From: JAENVU01 sp963765075
GTDB lineage: Bacteria; Actinomycetota; Acidimicrobiia; IMCC26256; JAENVU01
Length of the DNA stretch: 64,000 nt
Reading direction: 5' to 3'
NCBI GenBank assembly: GCA_963765075.1
Contig: CAVXVA010000001.1
Span: forward strand, 434,001 to 498,000
Below the pieces are notes generated by a model, which ran no database searches, had not been told where the DNA came from, and worked only from the letters and a program-made list of their open reading frames with translations. Below, piece after piece: positions 52,876-61,304 of the stretch. Every line of letters starts with the position of its first letter. Position 1 is the stretch's first letter. A program made the position numbers and the translations under genes.

Positions 52876-53362
52876 ACGGAAGAAGCCGGCCGCGGCGGCC
52901 CGCATCCTCGCCACGGGTTTGAGCACCACGGCGACGTTCGTCATCGTTGCGATGCTCGCGTCCGGGGCGCCGGCGACGACGGCTGCATCCGCCGCGACTT
53001 CGACCAGCGCCGGAACCAGCCCGGCACTCGCCGCGGCGGTCAACCCGTCGGGATCGGTGACTCCCGCCGACCTGGCGGCGCTCGCCGCCGCCCAGGCGAG
53101 TGCGCCCGCAGCCGGTGCCGCACCTCCGCCAACTCCCGGGAGCCCGGCTCCCAATGCCGGTTCCGTGGCGGCCACGGGTGCCGCGACGCCGACGACCAGC
53201 GGAGCCTCGACCGCGCCGGCGGCGTCGACGCCCGCTCCGGCCGCGGCGGCACCGAGCCCTGCGCCCGCGCCCACGCCGCCCCCCACCGCCGCGCCGACGC
53301 CGCCACCCACCAGCCCTCCGCCCCCTCCACCACCACCGCCGCCCACCACGGGCGGGAGTTGA
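52868..53362 (+). CDS. Secreted proline-rich low-complexity protein
   Basis: The 164-residue protein (ATG 52868) has an N-terminal signal anchor (ILATGLSTTATFVIVAMLAS, about 13-32) and then almost only Ala, Pro, Ser, Thr and Gly, ending in a run of prolines. It has no folded domain. It may be a wall-spanning linker or a glycosylated surface protein. Its start lies inside the end of the upstream gene, and the ferric-reductase-like gene starts 7 bp after its stop. Confidence 0.6.
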   Translation: MTERKKPAAAARILATGLSTTATFVIVAMLASGAPATTAASAATSTSAGTSPALAAAVNPSGSVTPADLAALAAAQASAPAAGAAPPPTPGSPAPNAGSVAATGAATPTTSGASTAPAASTPAPAAAAPSPAPAPTPPPTAAPTPPPTSPPPPPPPPPPTTGGS

Positions 53363-53369
53363 CCCATCG

Positions 53370-54188
53370 ATGGACATCGACCCGAAGACCTGGTGGTACG
53401 TCACGCGCGCGAGCGGATTCGTGTCCTGGGCGCTCCTGGCGGTAGCAGTGCTCTGGGGGCTGTTCCTCACCAACAAGACACTGCACCGCAGCACCGCACC
53501 GGCGTGGGTACTCGATCTCCATCGTCATCTCGGTGGACTCTCGGTGGTGTTCGTCGCCGTTCACGTCGGCGCGCTCCCGCTCGACGGCTACACCCACTGG
53601 GGCTGGTCCGACCTCTTCGTGCCGATGTCGACGACCTGGCATCCCGGCGCGGTCGCCTGGGGCATCGTCGGCATGTACCTGCTGGTCGCGATCGAGATCA
53701 CCTCGTTGCTCGGCCGCCGATTCCCCAAGCAGTGGTGGCGCCGCGTCCACATGCTGTCGTTCCCGCTCTACGTGGTCGCGTCGATCCATCTGTTCGCCGC
53801 CGGAACCGACAGCGCCAATCAGGCCGTGCAGGCGATGGTGATCGTCGTCTCCACCCTCATCGTCTTCCTGACCGGCGTCCGCGTCCTCGCGGCGACCAAG
53901 CCACGCGAGACGCGACCCAACCCGAGGGTCGCCGCCGCGAAAGCCAAGGCGGCGTCCTCGGTGCCTCCCACCGAGGGCATCTCGGCCGTGAGCGGCGACC
54001 TCCTGCCGTCCGCTCCCGCACCGATCGCGCCCAGAACCGCTCCCGCGCCGATGCCATTCCGAGTCTCCAAACTGCAGAGTCCGTCCGTCGACGATCGGGT
54101 CGCGAAGCTCAAGCGCAGCGTGCAGGCGGCGAGCCAGCGCACTCGCGAGCACGTTCCCAGCTCAGTGGGTTCGGGCCCGACCACCTGA
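53370..54188 (+). CDS. Ferric reductase-like transmembrane protein
   Basis: The 272-residue protein has about six membrane helices with paired histidines of the ferric-reductase-like haem b module: WVLDLHRHLGG and VFVAVHVGALP (about 48-70), WWRRVHMLSFPLY and VASIHLFAAGTDSANQ (about 125-150). The C-terminal 100 residues are a basic, proline-containing cytoplasmic tail. No FAD/NAD-binding domain is fused, so an electron-supplying partner must be separate. It ends a three-gene unit with two secreted proline-rich proteins. The ATG at 53370 is 7 nt after the preceding stop. Confidence 0.82.
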   Translation: MDIDPKTWWYVTRASGFVSWALLAVAVLWGLFLTNKTLHRSTAPAWVLDLHRHLGGLSVVFVAVHVGALPLDGYTHWGWSDLFVPMSTTWHPGAVAWGIVGMYLLVAIEITSLLGRRFPKQWWRRVHMLSFPLYVVASIHLFAAGTDSANQAVQAMVIVVSTLIVFLTGVRVLAATKPRETRPNPRVAAAKAKAASSVPPTEGISAVSGDLLPSAPAPIAPRTAPAPMPFRVSKLQSPSVDDRVAKLKRSVQAASQRTREHVPSSVGSGPTT

Positions 54189-54214
54189 TCTGTCTGATCT
54201 CGGGCGCGAGGCGC

Positions 54215-55357
54215 TCACGCGATCGCGCCACCGCTTCGCAGCGAACCGATCGCGTCATCGGTGAAGCCCCAGTCGGCCAAGACGTCGTCGGTGTGCTCGC
54301 CGGGCCACGCGGGTGGGCGCTGAATCGCGCCGGGCGTGCGACTGAATCGCGGTGCGGGCGCCGGCTGCAACACCCCGTGGTCCTCGATGATGGTCTGGCG
54401 CGCTTGGAGATGCGGGTGGACGGCGGCTTCGTCCATGGTCAGGACCGGGGCGAAGCACACGTCGGTCATCTCCATGATCTCGCACCACTCGTCACGCGTC
54501 TTGGTGAGGAACAGCGCAGTGAAGCGCTCGCGCAGGTCCGGCCAGGTGCTCTGATCCATCTGGCCCGCGAGCTCGACGGATTCGGCCAACCCGGCTCGCT
54601 TGACCAGTTCCGCATAGAACTGCGGTTCGAGCGAACCGAGCGAGATGTACTTCCCGTCCGAGGTCTCGTACGTGTCATAGAACGGTGCACCGGTGTCGAG
54701 CAGGTTCGTACCGGCCGGGCCCCAGAACCCCATGGCCCGGAATCCCCACATCATCGCCATCAGGGTCGCGGCGCCATCGACCATCGCCGCGTCGATCACC
54801 TGGCCCTGACCGCTCCGGCCCGACTCCACGAGCGCACACGCCACACCGAAGGCCATGAGCATGCCGCCGCCACCGAAGTCGCCCACCAGGTTGATCGGAG
54901 GCGTCGGCTTCTGACCGACCCGGCCGAAGTGACCCAGCGCGCCCGCGAGCGCGATGTAGTTGATGTCGTGGCCCGCAGCCTGAGCGTACGGTCCGTCCTG
55001 GCCCCACCCCGTCATCCGGCCGTACACGAGCTTCGGGTTACGAGCCAAGCACGCGTCGGGTCCGATGCCGAGCCGATCGGCGACGCCGGGGCGAAACCCT
55101 TCGATGAGGGCATCGGCTTGGTCGACCAGTTTCAGGACCGTCTCGACGCCGTCGGGGTGCTTGAGGTCGACGCCGATGGAGCGCCGGCCGCGGCTCAGGA
55201 TCTCCAGGTTCGGCCGATCCGGGGTCCGCCCGACGGCCTGCGCCCGGTCGACTCGAATGACGTCGGCACCCATGTCGGCCAACATCATCGCCGCGAAGGG
55301 GCCCGGCCCGATCCCGGCGATCTCGACGACCTTGATTCCCGACAGCGGACCCGACAC
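54215..55357 (-). CDS. CaiB/BaiF CoA-transferase family protein, alpha-methylacyl-CoA racemase type
   Basis: The 380-residue protein begins MSGPLSGIKVVEIAGIGPGP and has the family CoA-binding start (FAAMMLADMGADVIRVDR), the RSIGVDLKHPDG segment, and near residue 125 the string GHDINYIALAGALGHFG typical of alpha-methylacyl-CoA racemases, with the catalytic His/Asp region. It probably interconverts 2-methylacyl-CoA epimers in branched-fatty-acid or sterol side-chain breakdown. The GTG at 55357 fits the family start. It is convergent with the ferric-reductase-like gene. Confidence 0.88.
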   Translation of the reverse strand: MSGPLSGIKVVEIAGIGPGPFAAMMLADMGADVIRVDRAQAVGRTPDRPNLEILSRGRRSIGVDLKHPDGVETVLKLVDQADALIEGFRPGVADRLGIGPDACLARNPKLVYGRMTGWGQDGPYAQAAGHDINYIALAGALGHFGRVGQKPTPPINLVGDFGGGGMLMAFGVACALVESGRSGQGQVIDAAMVDGAATLMAMMWGFRAMGFWGPAGTNLLDTGAPFYDTYETSDGKYISLGSLEPQFYAELVKRAGLAESVELAGQMDQSTWPDLRERFTALFLTKTRDEWCEIMEMTDVCFAPVLTMDEAAVHPHLQARQTIIEDHGVLQPAPAPRFSRTPGAIQRPPAWPGEHTDDVLADWGFTDDAIGSLRSGGAIA

Positions 55358-55423
55358 GGCAGACTCCTCCAGAGCGAACGAACGCAGCGGGCGACGATAG
55401 GCGTCGAGCCGACCGAACGTCAG

Positions 55424-55603
55424 ATCACGTCAGCGAAGCGCGGTGCGTTCCACGGCTCGCCCGATCAACTCGAGACCGCGATCCGCTACCTCGGTCCGGA
55501 ACTCGGGCAGTGGTACGTAGAGAACAGTGGGGACAGCCCGACCGTCACGATCGCGCTGACTCCCGAACACTGGCGCACCCACGACTTCGCCAAGGCGCTC
55601 TGA
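55424..55603 (+). pseudogene. C-terminal fragment of a PPOX/F420-type FMN-binding split-barrel protein
   Basis: The 59-codon stretch (LETAIRYLGPELGQWYVENS, then TVTIALTPEHWRTHDFAKAL before a TGA at 55601) has the look of the conserved C-terminus of actinobacterial pyridoxamine-phosphate-oxidase-like F420-dependent proteins (RYLG, then LTPxRWRTxDF). No start codon or N-terminal domain is present; the frame upstream is not family-like. It is therefore a remnant, squeezed between the divergent CoA-transferase start and the convergent SMP-30 gene end. Assignment is from pattern recall. Confidence 0.5.
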
Positions 55604-55616
55604 CGCACCGCGCAGC

Positions 55617-56543
55617 TCAGAACTCCAGCGCGAGACCCGGGCGGGGCCACGGCACCGACACCAGTTTCCCGGTGCCGGAGCAGGTGACGTAGGCCGTCGA
55701 GAGGTCCGGGCCACCGAAGCACACGTTCGTCACCAGCAGATCCGGAAGGGCGATGTGCTCGACGCCGTTGATGCCGGATCCGTCCGCATCGGGCGCGATC
55801 ACGGTCAGGCCACCGTTGAAGATTGTGCCCACGACCACGTTGCCCGCTCCATCCACGCCCAGCGAGTCCAGTAACTGCATCCCGGGAAGGCCTGCGAGGA
55901 GGGTGCCTCCGTTGCCCATGGGACCGCCGGCGGCGAGTACCCCCGGGGACTCGATCGCCCACCAGAACACGCGCCCGGTGTGGGTCTCGGCCACGTAGAG
56001 CCTGTCACCCCCCGGCGACAAGCCGATGCCGTTGGGTGAGTCCAGCGGGAAGATCACTTCGCGGATCGACGAACCATCCGGCGTCGCGTAATGGACCGCG
56101 CCGATCGTGTGCACCCGGCCCCGCTGTTTGCCGTGGTCGGTGAACCACATGCCGCCGGCGGCGTCGAACACGAGGTCGTTCGGACCTACCAGCTCGTTGC
56201 CGTCACACTCGGTGTAGAGCACCGTGACTTCACCGGTATCGAGGTCGACCCGTTCGATGCGACCACCCGTGTAGTCGTCAGGTTGGCGCACATCGGGCAC
56301 CGTCATCCCCATGACGTCCGCGAATCCCCAGCCGCCGCTGTTGCACACGTACGCCGCGCCATCCGGACCGATCGCGAGCCCATTCGGACTCCCGCCCGGC
56401 GTCGCCACGGTCTCGATCCGACCGTCGAGGTGGACGCGCACGACCGTCCGCGCCTTGAGTTCGACACACAGCACTGTGCCGTCCGGCATCCACACCGGTC
56501 CTTCGGGGAACTGCAATCCGGTCGCGATCTCGGTGATCTCCAT
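55617..56543 (-). CDS. SMP-30/gluconolactonase-like beta-propeller hydrolase
   Basis: The 308-residue protein has the six-bladed SMP-30/lactonase fold: FPEGPVWMPDGTVLCVEL (metal-binding Glu in PEGP), ATPGGSPNGLAIGPDGAAYV, GPNDLVFDAAGGMWFTDHG (Asn/Asp metal ligands) and SPNGIGLSPGGDRLYVAET. Such calcium-dependent enzymes open sugar or other lactones. The ATG at 56543 follows a good ribosome-binding site (AGGAG), and the upstream frame is excluded because it overlaps the divergent gene at 56634. Confidence 0.88.
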   Translation of the reverse strand: MEITEIATGLQFPEGPVWMPDGTVLCVELKARTVVRVHLDGRIETVATPGGSPNGLAIGPDGAAYVCNSGGWGFADVMGMTVPDVRQPDDYTGGRIERVDLDTGEVTVLYTECDGNELVGPNDLVFDAAGGMWFTDHGKQRGRVHTIGAVHYATPDGSSIREVIFPLDSPNGIGLSPGGDRLYVAETHTGRVFWWAIESPGVLAAGGPMGNGGTLLAGLPGMQLLDSLGVDGAGNVVVGTIFNGGLTVIAPDADGSGINGVEHIALPDLLVTNVCFGGPDLSTAYVTCSGTGKLVSVPWPRPGLALEF

Positions 56544-56633
56544 GCGCTGCTCCTGGACTCGATACGACCACCCACGGCAGTGGCCGGCAGCGCATTCGAG
56601 CGCACGCGCGCCAAACGTGGCAAGAATGCGCCG

Positions 56634-57653
56634 ATGAAGATTCGATTGGACCCCCAAGACGAGTACATGCACCCGCTCGAAGCCGCGACCAACTTCAACG
56701 AGAGCATGTACTTCAACGTGTACGACCCGGCCGAGAAGATCGGCGGGTTCCTACGCCTCGGCAACCGCGCCAACGAGGGCTACGCCGAGATGACCACCTG
56801 CATCTACCTGCCCGACGGTCGCGTCGGTTTCATGTTCGGCCGTCCCGAGATCACGACCAACGACGCGTTCGACGCGGGCGGCATGAAGTTCGAGGTGGTC
56901 ACCCCGTTCGAGGCCCTGCGCACCACCTACACCGGCAAGGTGGTCCTGCTCGACGAACCACTCCAGATGGCCAATCCCCGCCAGGCCTTCACCGACAACC
57001 CGTGGGTCGACGCCCGCGTGGAGCTCGACTACCGGGGCATCGCGCCAATGTTCGGAGGCGAGCCGGTCAACGACGACGGCTCCCCGCTCACCGAGGATCT
57101 CTCCGGCGGCTTCGCGCGCGGCCACTACGAACAACACGTCGGCGCCCGGGGCGTCATCAACGTCGGCGACGACGAGTGGGTCGTCGACGGCTATGGCCTG
57201 CGCGACCACTCGTGGGGCCCGCGCTTCTGGCAAGCACCATGGTGGTACCGCTGGCTCACGATCAACTTCGATGACCACAGCGGCTTCATGATCTCGATCG
57301 TCACGGCCCGCGACGGCAAGCAGCGCATCGGCGGGATCGCACTCGAAGACGGCGAGTACCGCCACATCGACCGCGCCACGATCGAGACCGACTGGGTCGG
57401 CGACGATCTCTATCACCAGGAGATCCGGGTGACCGCCGGGGCCGGCGACCGCGAATACGAGATCACCGGCTCGGTCCTCAACCTGATCCCGTTGCGGAAC
57501 CGGCGCACCTCCCCCGAGGGCGAGCAGCTCGTCACCCGCATCTCGGAAGGCATGACCGAATGGCACTGGAACGGCCACACCGGTTACGGCCTCTCCGAGT
57601 ACCTCGATCAAATCATCGACAACAAACCGGTTGGTTTAGAAACCAACGCCTGA
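56634..57653 (+). CDS. DUF7064/7065-type (CrtC/AttH-like) protein
   Basis: The 339-residue protein resembles a family of lipocalin-like double-barrel proteins annotated as hydroxyneurosporene-synthase (CrtC)-like or DUF7064: ESMYFNVYDPAEKIGGFLRL near 23, YEQHVGARGVINVG near 168, and GYGLRDHSWGPRFWQAPWW near 190. The last is the most conserved part and has an acidic-His pair. Members are common in actinobacteria that degrade steroids or lipids; the reaction is unknown. It is divergent from the lactonase-like gene. Confidence 0.7.
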   Translation: MKIRLDPQDEYMHPLEAATNFNESMYFNVYDPAEKIGGFLRLGNRANEGYAEMTTCIYLPDGRVGFMFGRPEITTNDAFDAGGMKFEVVTPFEALRTTYTGKVVLLDEPLQMANPRQAFTDNPWVDARVELDYRGIAPMFGGEPVNDDGSPLTEDLSGGFARGHYEQHVGARGVINVGDDEWVVDGYGLRDHSWGPRFWQAPWWYRWLTINFDDHSGFMISIVTARDGKQRIGGIALEDGEYRHIDRATIETDWVGDDLYHQEIRVTAGAGDREYEITGSVLNLIPLRNRRTSPEGEQLVTRISEGMTEWHWNGHTGYGLSEYLDQIIDNKPVGLETNA

Positions 57654-57774
57654 GCCACCGCGCAGCGCTTGCGCCAACCCGAGCCGGAGCCTGCGGAGGC
57701 GAGCAGCTCGGGAGGGAGCCCACGTCGCACGCGAGCACCGAGATGGCGACCGGACGAGCAGAAGTGATGGCAGA

Positions 57775-58698
57775 TCAGCGGTTCCGGAAGGTGCCGTCGG
57801 TGACTTGGGGGTCGTCGGCGTCAAGTTGCCACAACGCCAGTGCGGCCTCGGCGGGGTCGTCGGCGGCGGCCCGCTCGGGCATGCCCGCGAAGCCAAGGAG
57901 TTGCCGAGCGCGAAGCGGCAAGGTCCGAGCGACTTCGGGTCCGACGCTCACGGCCACCGCCTCCTCGGGTGTCAGCCAACCCACGAGGTACGCGAGGTAC
58001 AGCGCCTTGCGCCACCGATCGGTCGTCTGGTTGGCGCCGCCGCCGTGGACGAGGCTGCCGAGGTACACCAGCGCGTCCCCCGGCGCCAGCTCGACCGGCA
58101 CGGCGAGTGAATCGTCGATCGGCCGATCGAGTGGCCACCGGTGGCTGCGTGGGATCACCCGGGTCGCGCCGACTTCGGCGTCGTAGTCGCCCAGCGCGAC
58201 GAGGCACGAGATCTGTAACGGCACCCCGAGCTTCGCCGCGAGGTTCCAGTTGAGGTCGTCACGGTGCAGCGTCTGGCGCGGGTTGTCGGGGCCGATGAAG
58301 ATCGTCTCGGACTGGCTCATCCAGTAGTCGCCGCAGTACGGCAACAACACGCGGTCGGCGAGGTCGAGCAGCGTCGGGTGCAGCAGGTAGTCGTCGACCA
58401 TGGTGCGGCTCTTCGCGGGGATGCCCTGTACCCGGACGGTGTTGCGTCCGTAGAACGTGTCGTCGAAACCCTCGCGAAAACCGGGCTGGCGTGCCGCGAC
58501 CGACGGTGCGAGGTCGCGGTCGATCTGATCGACCGTCTCGCGCGAGAGGAGTCCCGAGATCACGAGGCCGCCGTCGCGGTCGATGGTCTCGAGGAGGAGG
58601 TCGGAGTCGGTGTCGGGGGTCAACCGGGCGAGTCCGTCCACGGGACGGGAACTGCGACGGGACCACGCGGCGCCGAAGAAGGACGAGGCACGGGTCAT
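57775..58698 (-). CDS. Phytanoyl-CoA dioxygenase (PhyH) family protein
   Basis: The 307-residue protein is a non-haem iron, 2-oxoglutarate-dependent oxygenase: the facial triad is visible as TLHRDDLNW (His and Asp about 145/147) and LVHGGGANQT (His about 218), and the 2-oxoglutarate Arg is in RWRKALYLAY about 230. The family hydroxylates 2-methyl-branched acyl-CoAs or diverse small molecules. The ATG at 58698 gives MTRASS; a TTG just before it is less likely. It forms a minus-strand series with the methyltransferase and cyclic-nucleotide-binding genes. Confidence 0.88.
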   Translation of the reverse strand: MTRASSFFGAAWSRRSSRPVDGLARLTPDTDSDLLLETIDRDGGLVISGLLSRETVDQIDRDLAPSVAARQPGFREGFDDTFYGRNTVRVQGIPAKSRTMVDDYLLHPTLLDLADRVLLPYCGDYWMSQSETIFIGPDNPRQTLHRDDLNWNLAAKLGVPLQISCLVALGDYDAEVGATRVIPRSHRWPLDRPIDDSLAVPVELAPGDALVYLGSLVHGGGANQTTDRWRKALYLAYLVGWLTPEEAVAVSVGPEVARTLPLRARQLLGFAGMPERAAADDPAEAALALWQLDADDPQVTDGTFRNR

Positions 58699-58796
58699 CA
58701 AGGGAAACCAGTCTTCCAGCTACGAGACATCAAAACGGGTATCGACCAGTTTCGTCGGTACCTGAGCCGTCCCGAGGGCGCGCGCTCACGAACCTC

Positions 58797-59414
58797 TCAG
58801 GGCCGAATTGCCCGACCGCACGACATTGTGGTGAGGATCTTCGGGCCCTCCAGGACAAAGCGATCCAGGGCTTCGACCGCCAGACCGGCGTGCTCGGCCA
58901 ACTCGGCCGGATCGCGCGTGAGGTGACATCCGCCACCGATGCGCCGCTGAATCGGTTCAAATCGCCGTTGCCGGGCGAGCACTTTCGGATCCTCGCTCCG
59001 GCCGTGCTCAACGAAGTGCAACGCACCACTCGGCCGGAGGACCCGCACGATCTCGTTCATCGCCGCGTCGATGTCGGGAATCGTGCACAACGTGAACGTC
59101 GAGAGGACGGCATCGGCGCTCCCGCTCGCCACGGGCAGCGACGCGCCGTCGAGGCCGACGAACTCGATCGGCGGGTGGGGCGTGCCGGCCATACGCTTCC
59201 TCGCCATCTCCTGCGCACGCGCCGACGGTTCCACCGCCAGAACCCGGTCGACCTCCGGCGGATACAGACCGATATTCGGCCCCGATCCGAACCCGATCTC
59301 GACCACGGTGCCGCGCAGCCCGGCCAGTGCCGGCACTCGCACGGGGACCATCCGCTTGCCCCCGCAGGTGAACTCGACGATATGCGGAAGGACGTGTTCG
59401 GTGTACCAGCTCAT
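58797..59414 (-). CDS. Class I SAM-dependent methyltransferase
   Basis: The 205-residue protein has SAM motif I VVEIGFGSGPNIGLYP (about 37-52), the acidic motif II VLAVEPSARA, and the Methyltransf_11 block SADAVLSTFTLCTIPDIDAA near 98 with LRPSGALHFVEHGRSED. It resembles small phospholipid- or quinone-type methyltransferases, but the substrate is not known. The ATG at 59414 overlaps the stop of the cyclic-nucleotide-binding gene by 4 nt. Confidence 0.88.
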   Translation of the reverse strand: MSWYTEHVLPHIVEFTCGGKRMVPVRVPALAGLRGTVVEIGFGSGPNIGLYPPEVDRVLAVEPSARAQEMARKRMAGTPHPPIEFVGLDGASLPVASGSADAVLSTFTLCTIPDIDAAMNEIVRVLRPSGALHFVEHGRSEDPKVLARQRRFEPIQRRIGGGCHLTRDPAELAEHAGLAVEALDRFVLEGPKILTTMSCGRAIRP

Positions 59415-59833
59415 GTCACCAATGATCGTTCGGCGGCCCGCACCCGGGCACTCAAGCTGGCGAGCAGCTTCACCGCCAACGCCGGGTACTGCTTGATCAG
59501 GGAGCGGAAGTTGAACTCGGCAATCGACCAGGTGTCGAGCGCGCTGGTCGCGATCACCGACGCCGATCGCGGTTGTCCGTCGAGCACGGCGAGCTCGCCG
59601 AAGTACGCGCCGGGACCGAGCGTGATCCGAGTGCGGCCGCCGGTCTGCACCTTGGCCGTGCCGGTCTGGATCACGAAGAAGCGGCCACCCAAGGTGCCCT
59701 CCTCGACGACCGTCGCGCCCTCCCGATAGGTCACCCGCTTGGCCACCGCCGCAATCCGACGACGTTCGCGGTCGGACAACGGCGCGAAGAGCGGAACCTC
59801 GGCGAGCAAGTCGGCATCACAACGGTCCACCAT
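59411..59833 (-). CDS. Cyclic nucleotide-binding domain protein
   Basis: The 140-residue protein is a stand-alone cNMP-binding domain: LLAEVPLFAPLSDRERRRIA at the N-terminus, EEGTLGGRFFVIQTGTAKV, and the phosphate-binding cassette GAYFGELAVLDGQPRSASV (the Glu and Arg that hold the cyclic nucleotide are both present). No DNA-binding or enzyme domain is attached. It may gate the co-translated methyltransferase (4-nt overlap). The ATG at 59833 is used because the sequence before it is not conserved. Confidence 0.88.
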   Translation of the reverse strand: MVDRCDADLLAEVPLFAPLSDRERRRIAAVAKRVTYREGATVVEEGTLGGRFFVIQTGTAKVQTGGRTRITLGPGAYFGELAVLDGQPRSASVIATSALDTWSIAEFNFRSLIKQYPALAVKLLASLSARVRAAERSLVT

Positions 59834-59907
59834 GCACTGCTCCTCGGATCGGGTACGACAGGGCTGCCGGCGAGCCATGCCATCTCACGAGTGTCTAGTT
59901 TGACGCC

Positions 59908-61293
59908 ATGTCCGCTGTCGACGCCCCTCTGCTCGCGGCCGCGTGCCGCCGCCATCTCGACGACGACGTCACGATCCAGGACTTGCGCCGGCTCTCCGGC
60001 GGTGCATCGCGAGAGACCTGGGCCTTCACCGCCGTCGGCGCCCGCGACGGCGAGCATCACCTGGTGCTGCGGCGCGACCCCGGAGCCACCATCGGATCCA
60101 CCGATCGCTCGACCGAGTACCAACTGCTCCAGGCCGCCGACGCCGGAGGCGTGGCCGTGCCGCGGGTCCGATTCCTTCTCGATGAGAACGACGGGCTGGG
60201 CGCGGGGTTCGTCATGGACCGGGTCGAGGGCGAGACCATCCCCCGCAAGATCTTGCGCGACCACGAGTACGCGACAGCCCGGACCCAACTCACCGAGCAA
60301 TGCGCCCGGGCCGCGGCCGCCATCCACGCGATCCCGCTGGACACCCTCCCCCGGCTCCCGCGCCAGGACGCGATCAATCAGATCGATCAATTCCAAGGCA
60401 TCCTCGACGCGCTCGGCGAACCCCATCCGGCGTTCGAACTCGGCCTCGCCTGGCTGCGGACGACTGCGGCCGAGCTCCCACCGGCCGAGCTCGGCCTCGT
60501 ACACGGCGACTTCCGCAACGGCAACTTCATCGTCGACGGCGATGGCCTGCGTTCGGTACTCGACTGGGAACTCGCGCACGTCGGCGACCCGATCGAGGAT
60601 CTCGGGTGGCTCTGCGTGAAATCGTGGCGGTTCGGCAACGTCGATCTGGTCGCGGGCGGTTTCGGGACCGTCGACGAACTCCTCGAGCGGTACGCCGCGG
60701 CCGGCGGGTCAACCGTGACCCGTGACCATCTGCGCTACTGGGAAGTGTTCGGCACCCTGAAATGGGGCGTCATCTGCGAAATGCAGGCCTTCTCTCATCT
60801 CCAAGGTCTCGTGCGCTCGGTCGAACTGGCTGCCCTCGGGCGGCGCATCGCCGAGATGGAATGGGACCTGCTCGACCTCATCGACCCCGACCCGGCACCG
60901 GCTCCGCCCGCCGCCGAGCCGGTCGAGATGCCCACCATGCACGACCGGCCCACGGCAGTGGAACTCCTCGAGTCGGTGCGGGAGTACCTCGAACGCGACG
61001 TGATGACCGGTGAGGGGCGCGTGGCGTTCCACGCACGGGTCGCGTCCAGGGTGCTGGCGACGGTCGCACGCGAACTCCATCTGGGGGCCGACCAATACGC
61101 CGCCGAACAGGCACGGCTGCGCGCACTCACCGGGATCGACGCACCGGTCCGCGAGCAGACCGTCGAGCTTTCGGCTCGTATCCGCGCCGGCGGGTTCGCG
61201 GATCGAACCGACGAAGTCTTCGCGGCCGTGCGCGCTTCGGTACGGTCGAAGCTCGCAGTGAGCAATCCCGACTACATCGCTTCCGGCCGTTAG
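59908..61293 (+). CDS. Aminoglycoside-phosphotransferase-like kinase (acyl-CoA dehydrogenase-associated type)
   Basis: The 461-residue protein has a protein-kinase-like APH domain: LSGGASRETWAF (ATP loop) near 30, the catalytic LVHGDFRNGNFIVDGDG near 200, and VLDWELAHVGDPIEDLGWL (metal-binding DWE) near 218. A C-terminal helical domain (about 330-461, DRPTAVELLESVREYLERDV) is the DUF6285 type seen fused to this group. Relatives, including the ACAD10 kinase domain, phosphorylate hydroxyacyl-CoA or similar alcohols in lipid breakdown. It is divergent from the cyclic-nucleotide-binding gene. Confidence 0.88.
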   Translation: MSAVDAPLLAAACRRHLDDDVTIQDLRRLSGGASRETWAFTAVGARDGEHHLVLRRDPGATIGSTDRSTEYQLLQAADAGGVAVPRVRFLLDENDGLGAGFVMDRVEGETIPRKILRDHEYATARTQLTEQCARAAAAIHAIPLDTLPRLPRQDAINQIDQFQGILDALGEPHPAFELGLAWLRTTAAELPPAELGLVHGDFRNGNFIVDGDGLRSVLDWELAHVGDPIEDLGWLCVKSWRFGNVDLVAGGFGTVDELLERYAAAGGSTVTRDHLRYWEVFGTLKWGVICEMQAFSHLQGLVRSVELAALGRRIAEMEWDLLDLIDPDPAPAPPAAEPVEMPTMHDRPTAVELLESVREYLERDVMTGEGRVAFHARVASRVLATVARELHLGADQYAAEQARLRALTGIDAPVREQTVELSARIRAGGFADRTDEVFAAVRASVRSKLAVSNPDYIASGR

Positions 61294-61304
61294 GAAATCC
61301 CGTC

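Noticed and set aside
53393..55603. A 736-codon plus-strand frame across the ferric-reductase-like and racemase-type genes
   Set aside because: It is out of frame with the former and antisense to the latter. Only its last 59 codons resemble a known family and are listed as a remnant.
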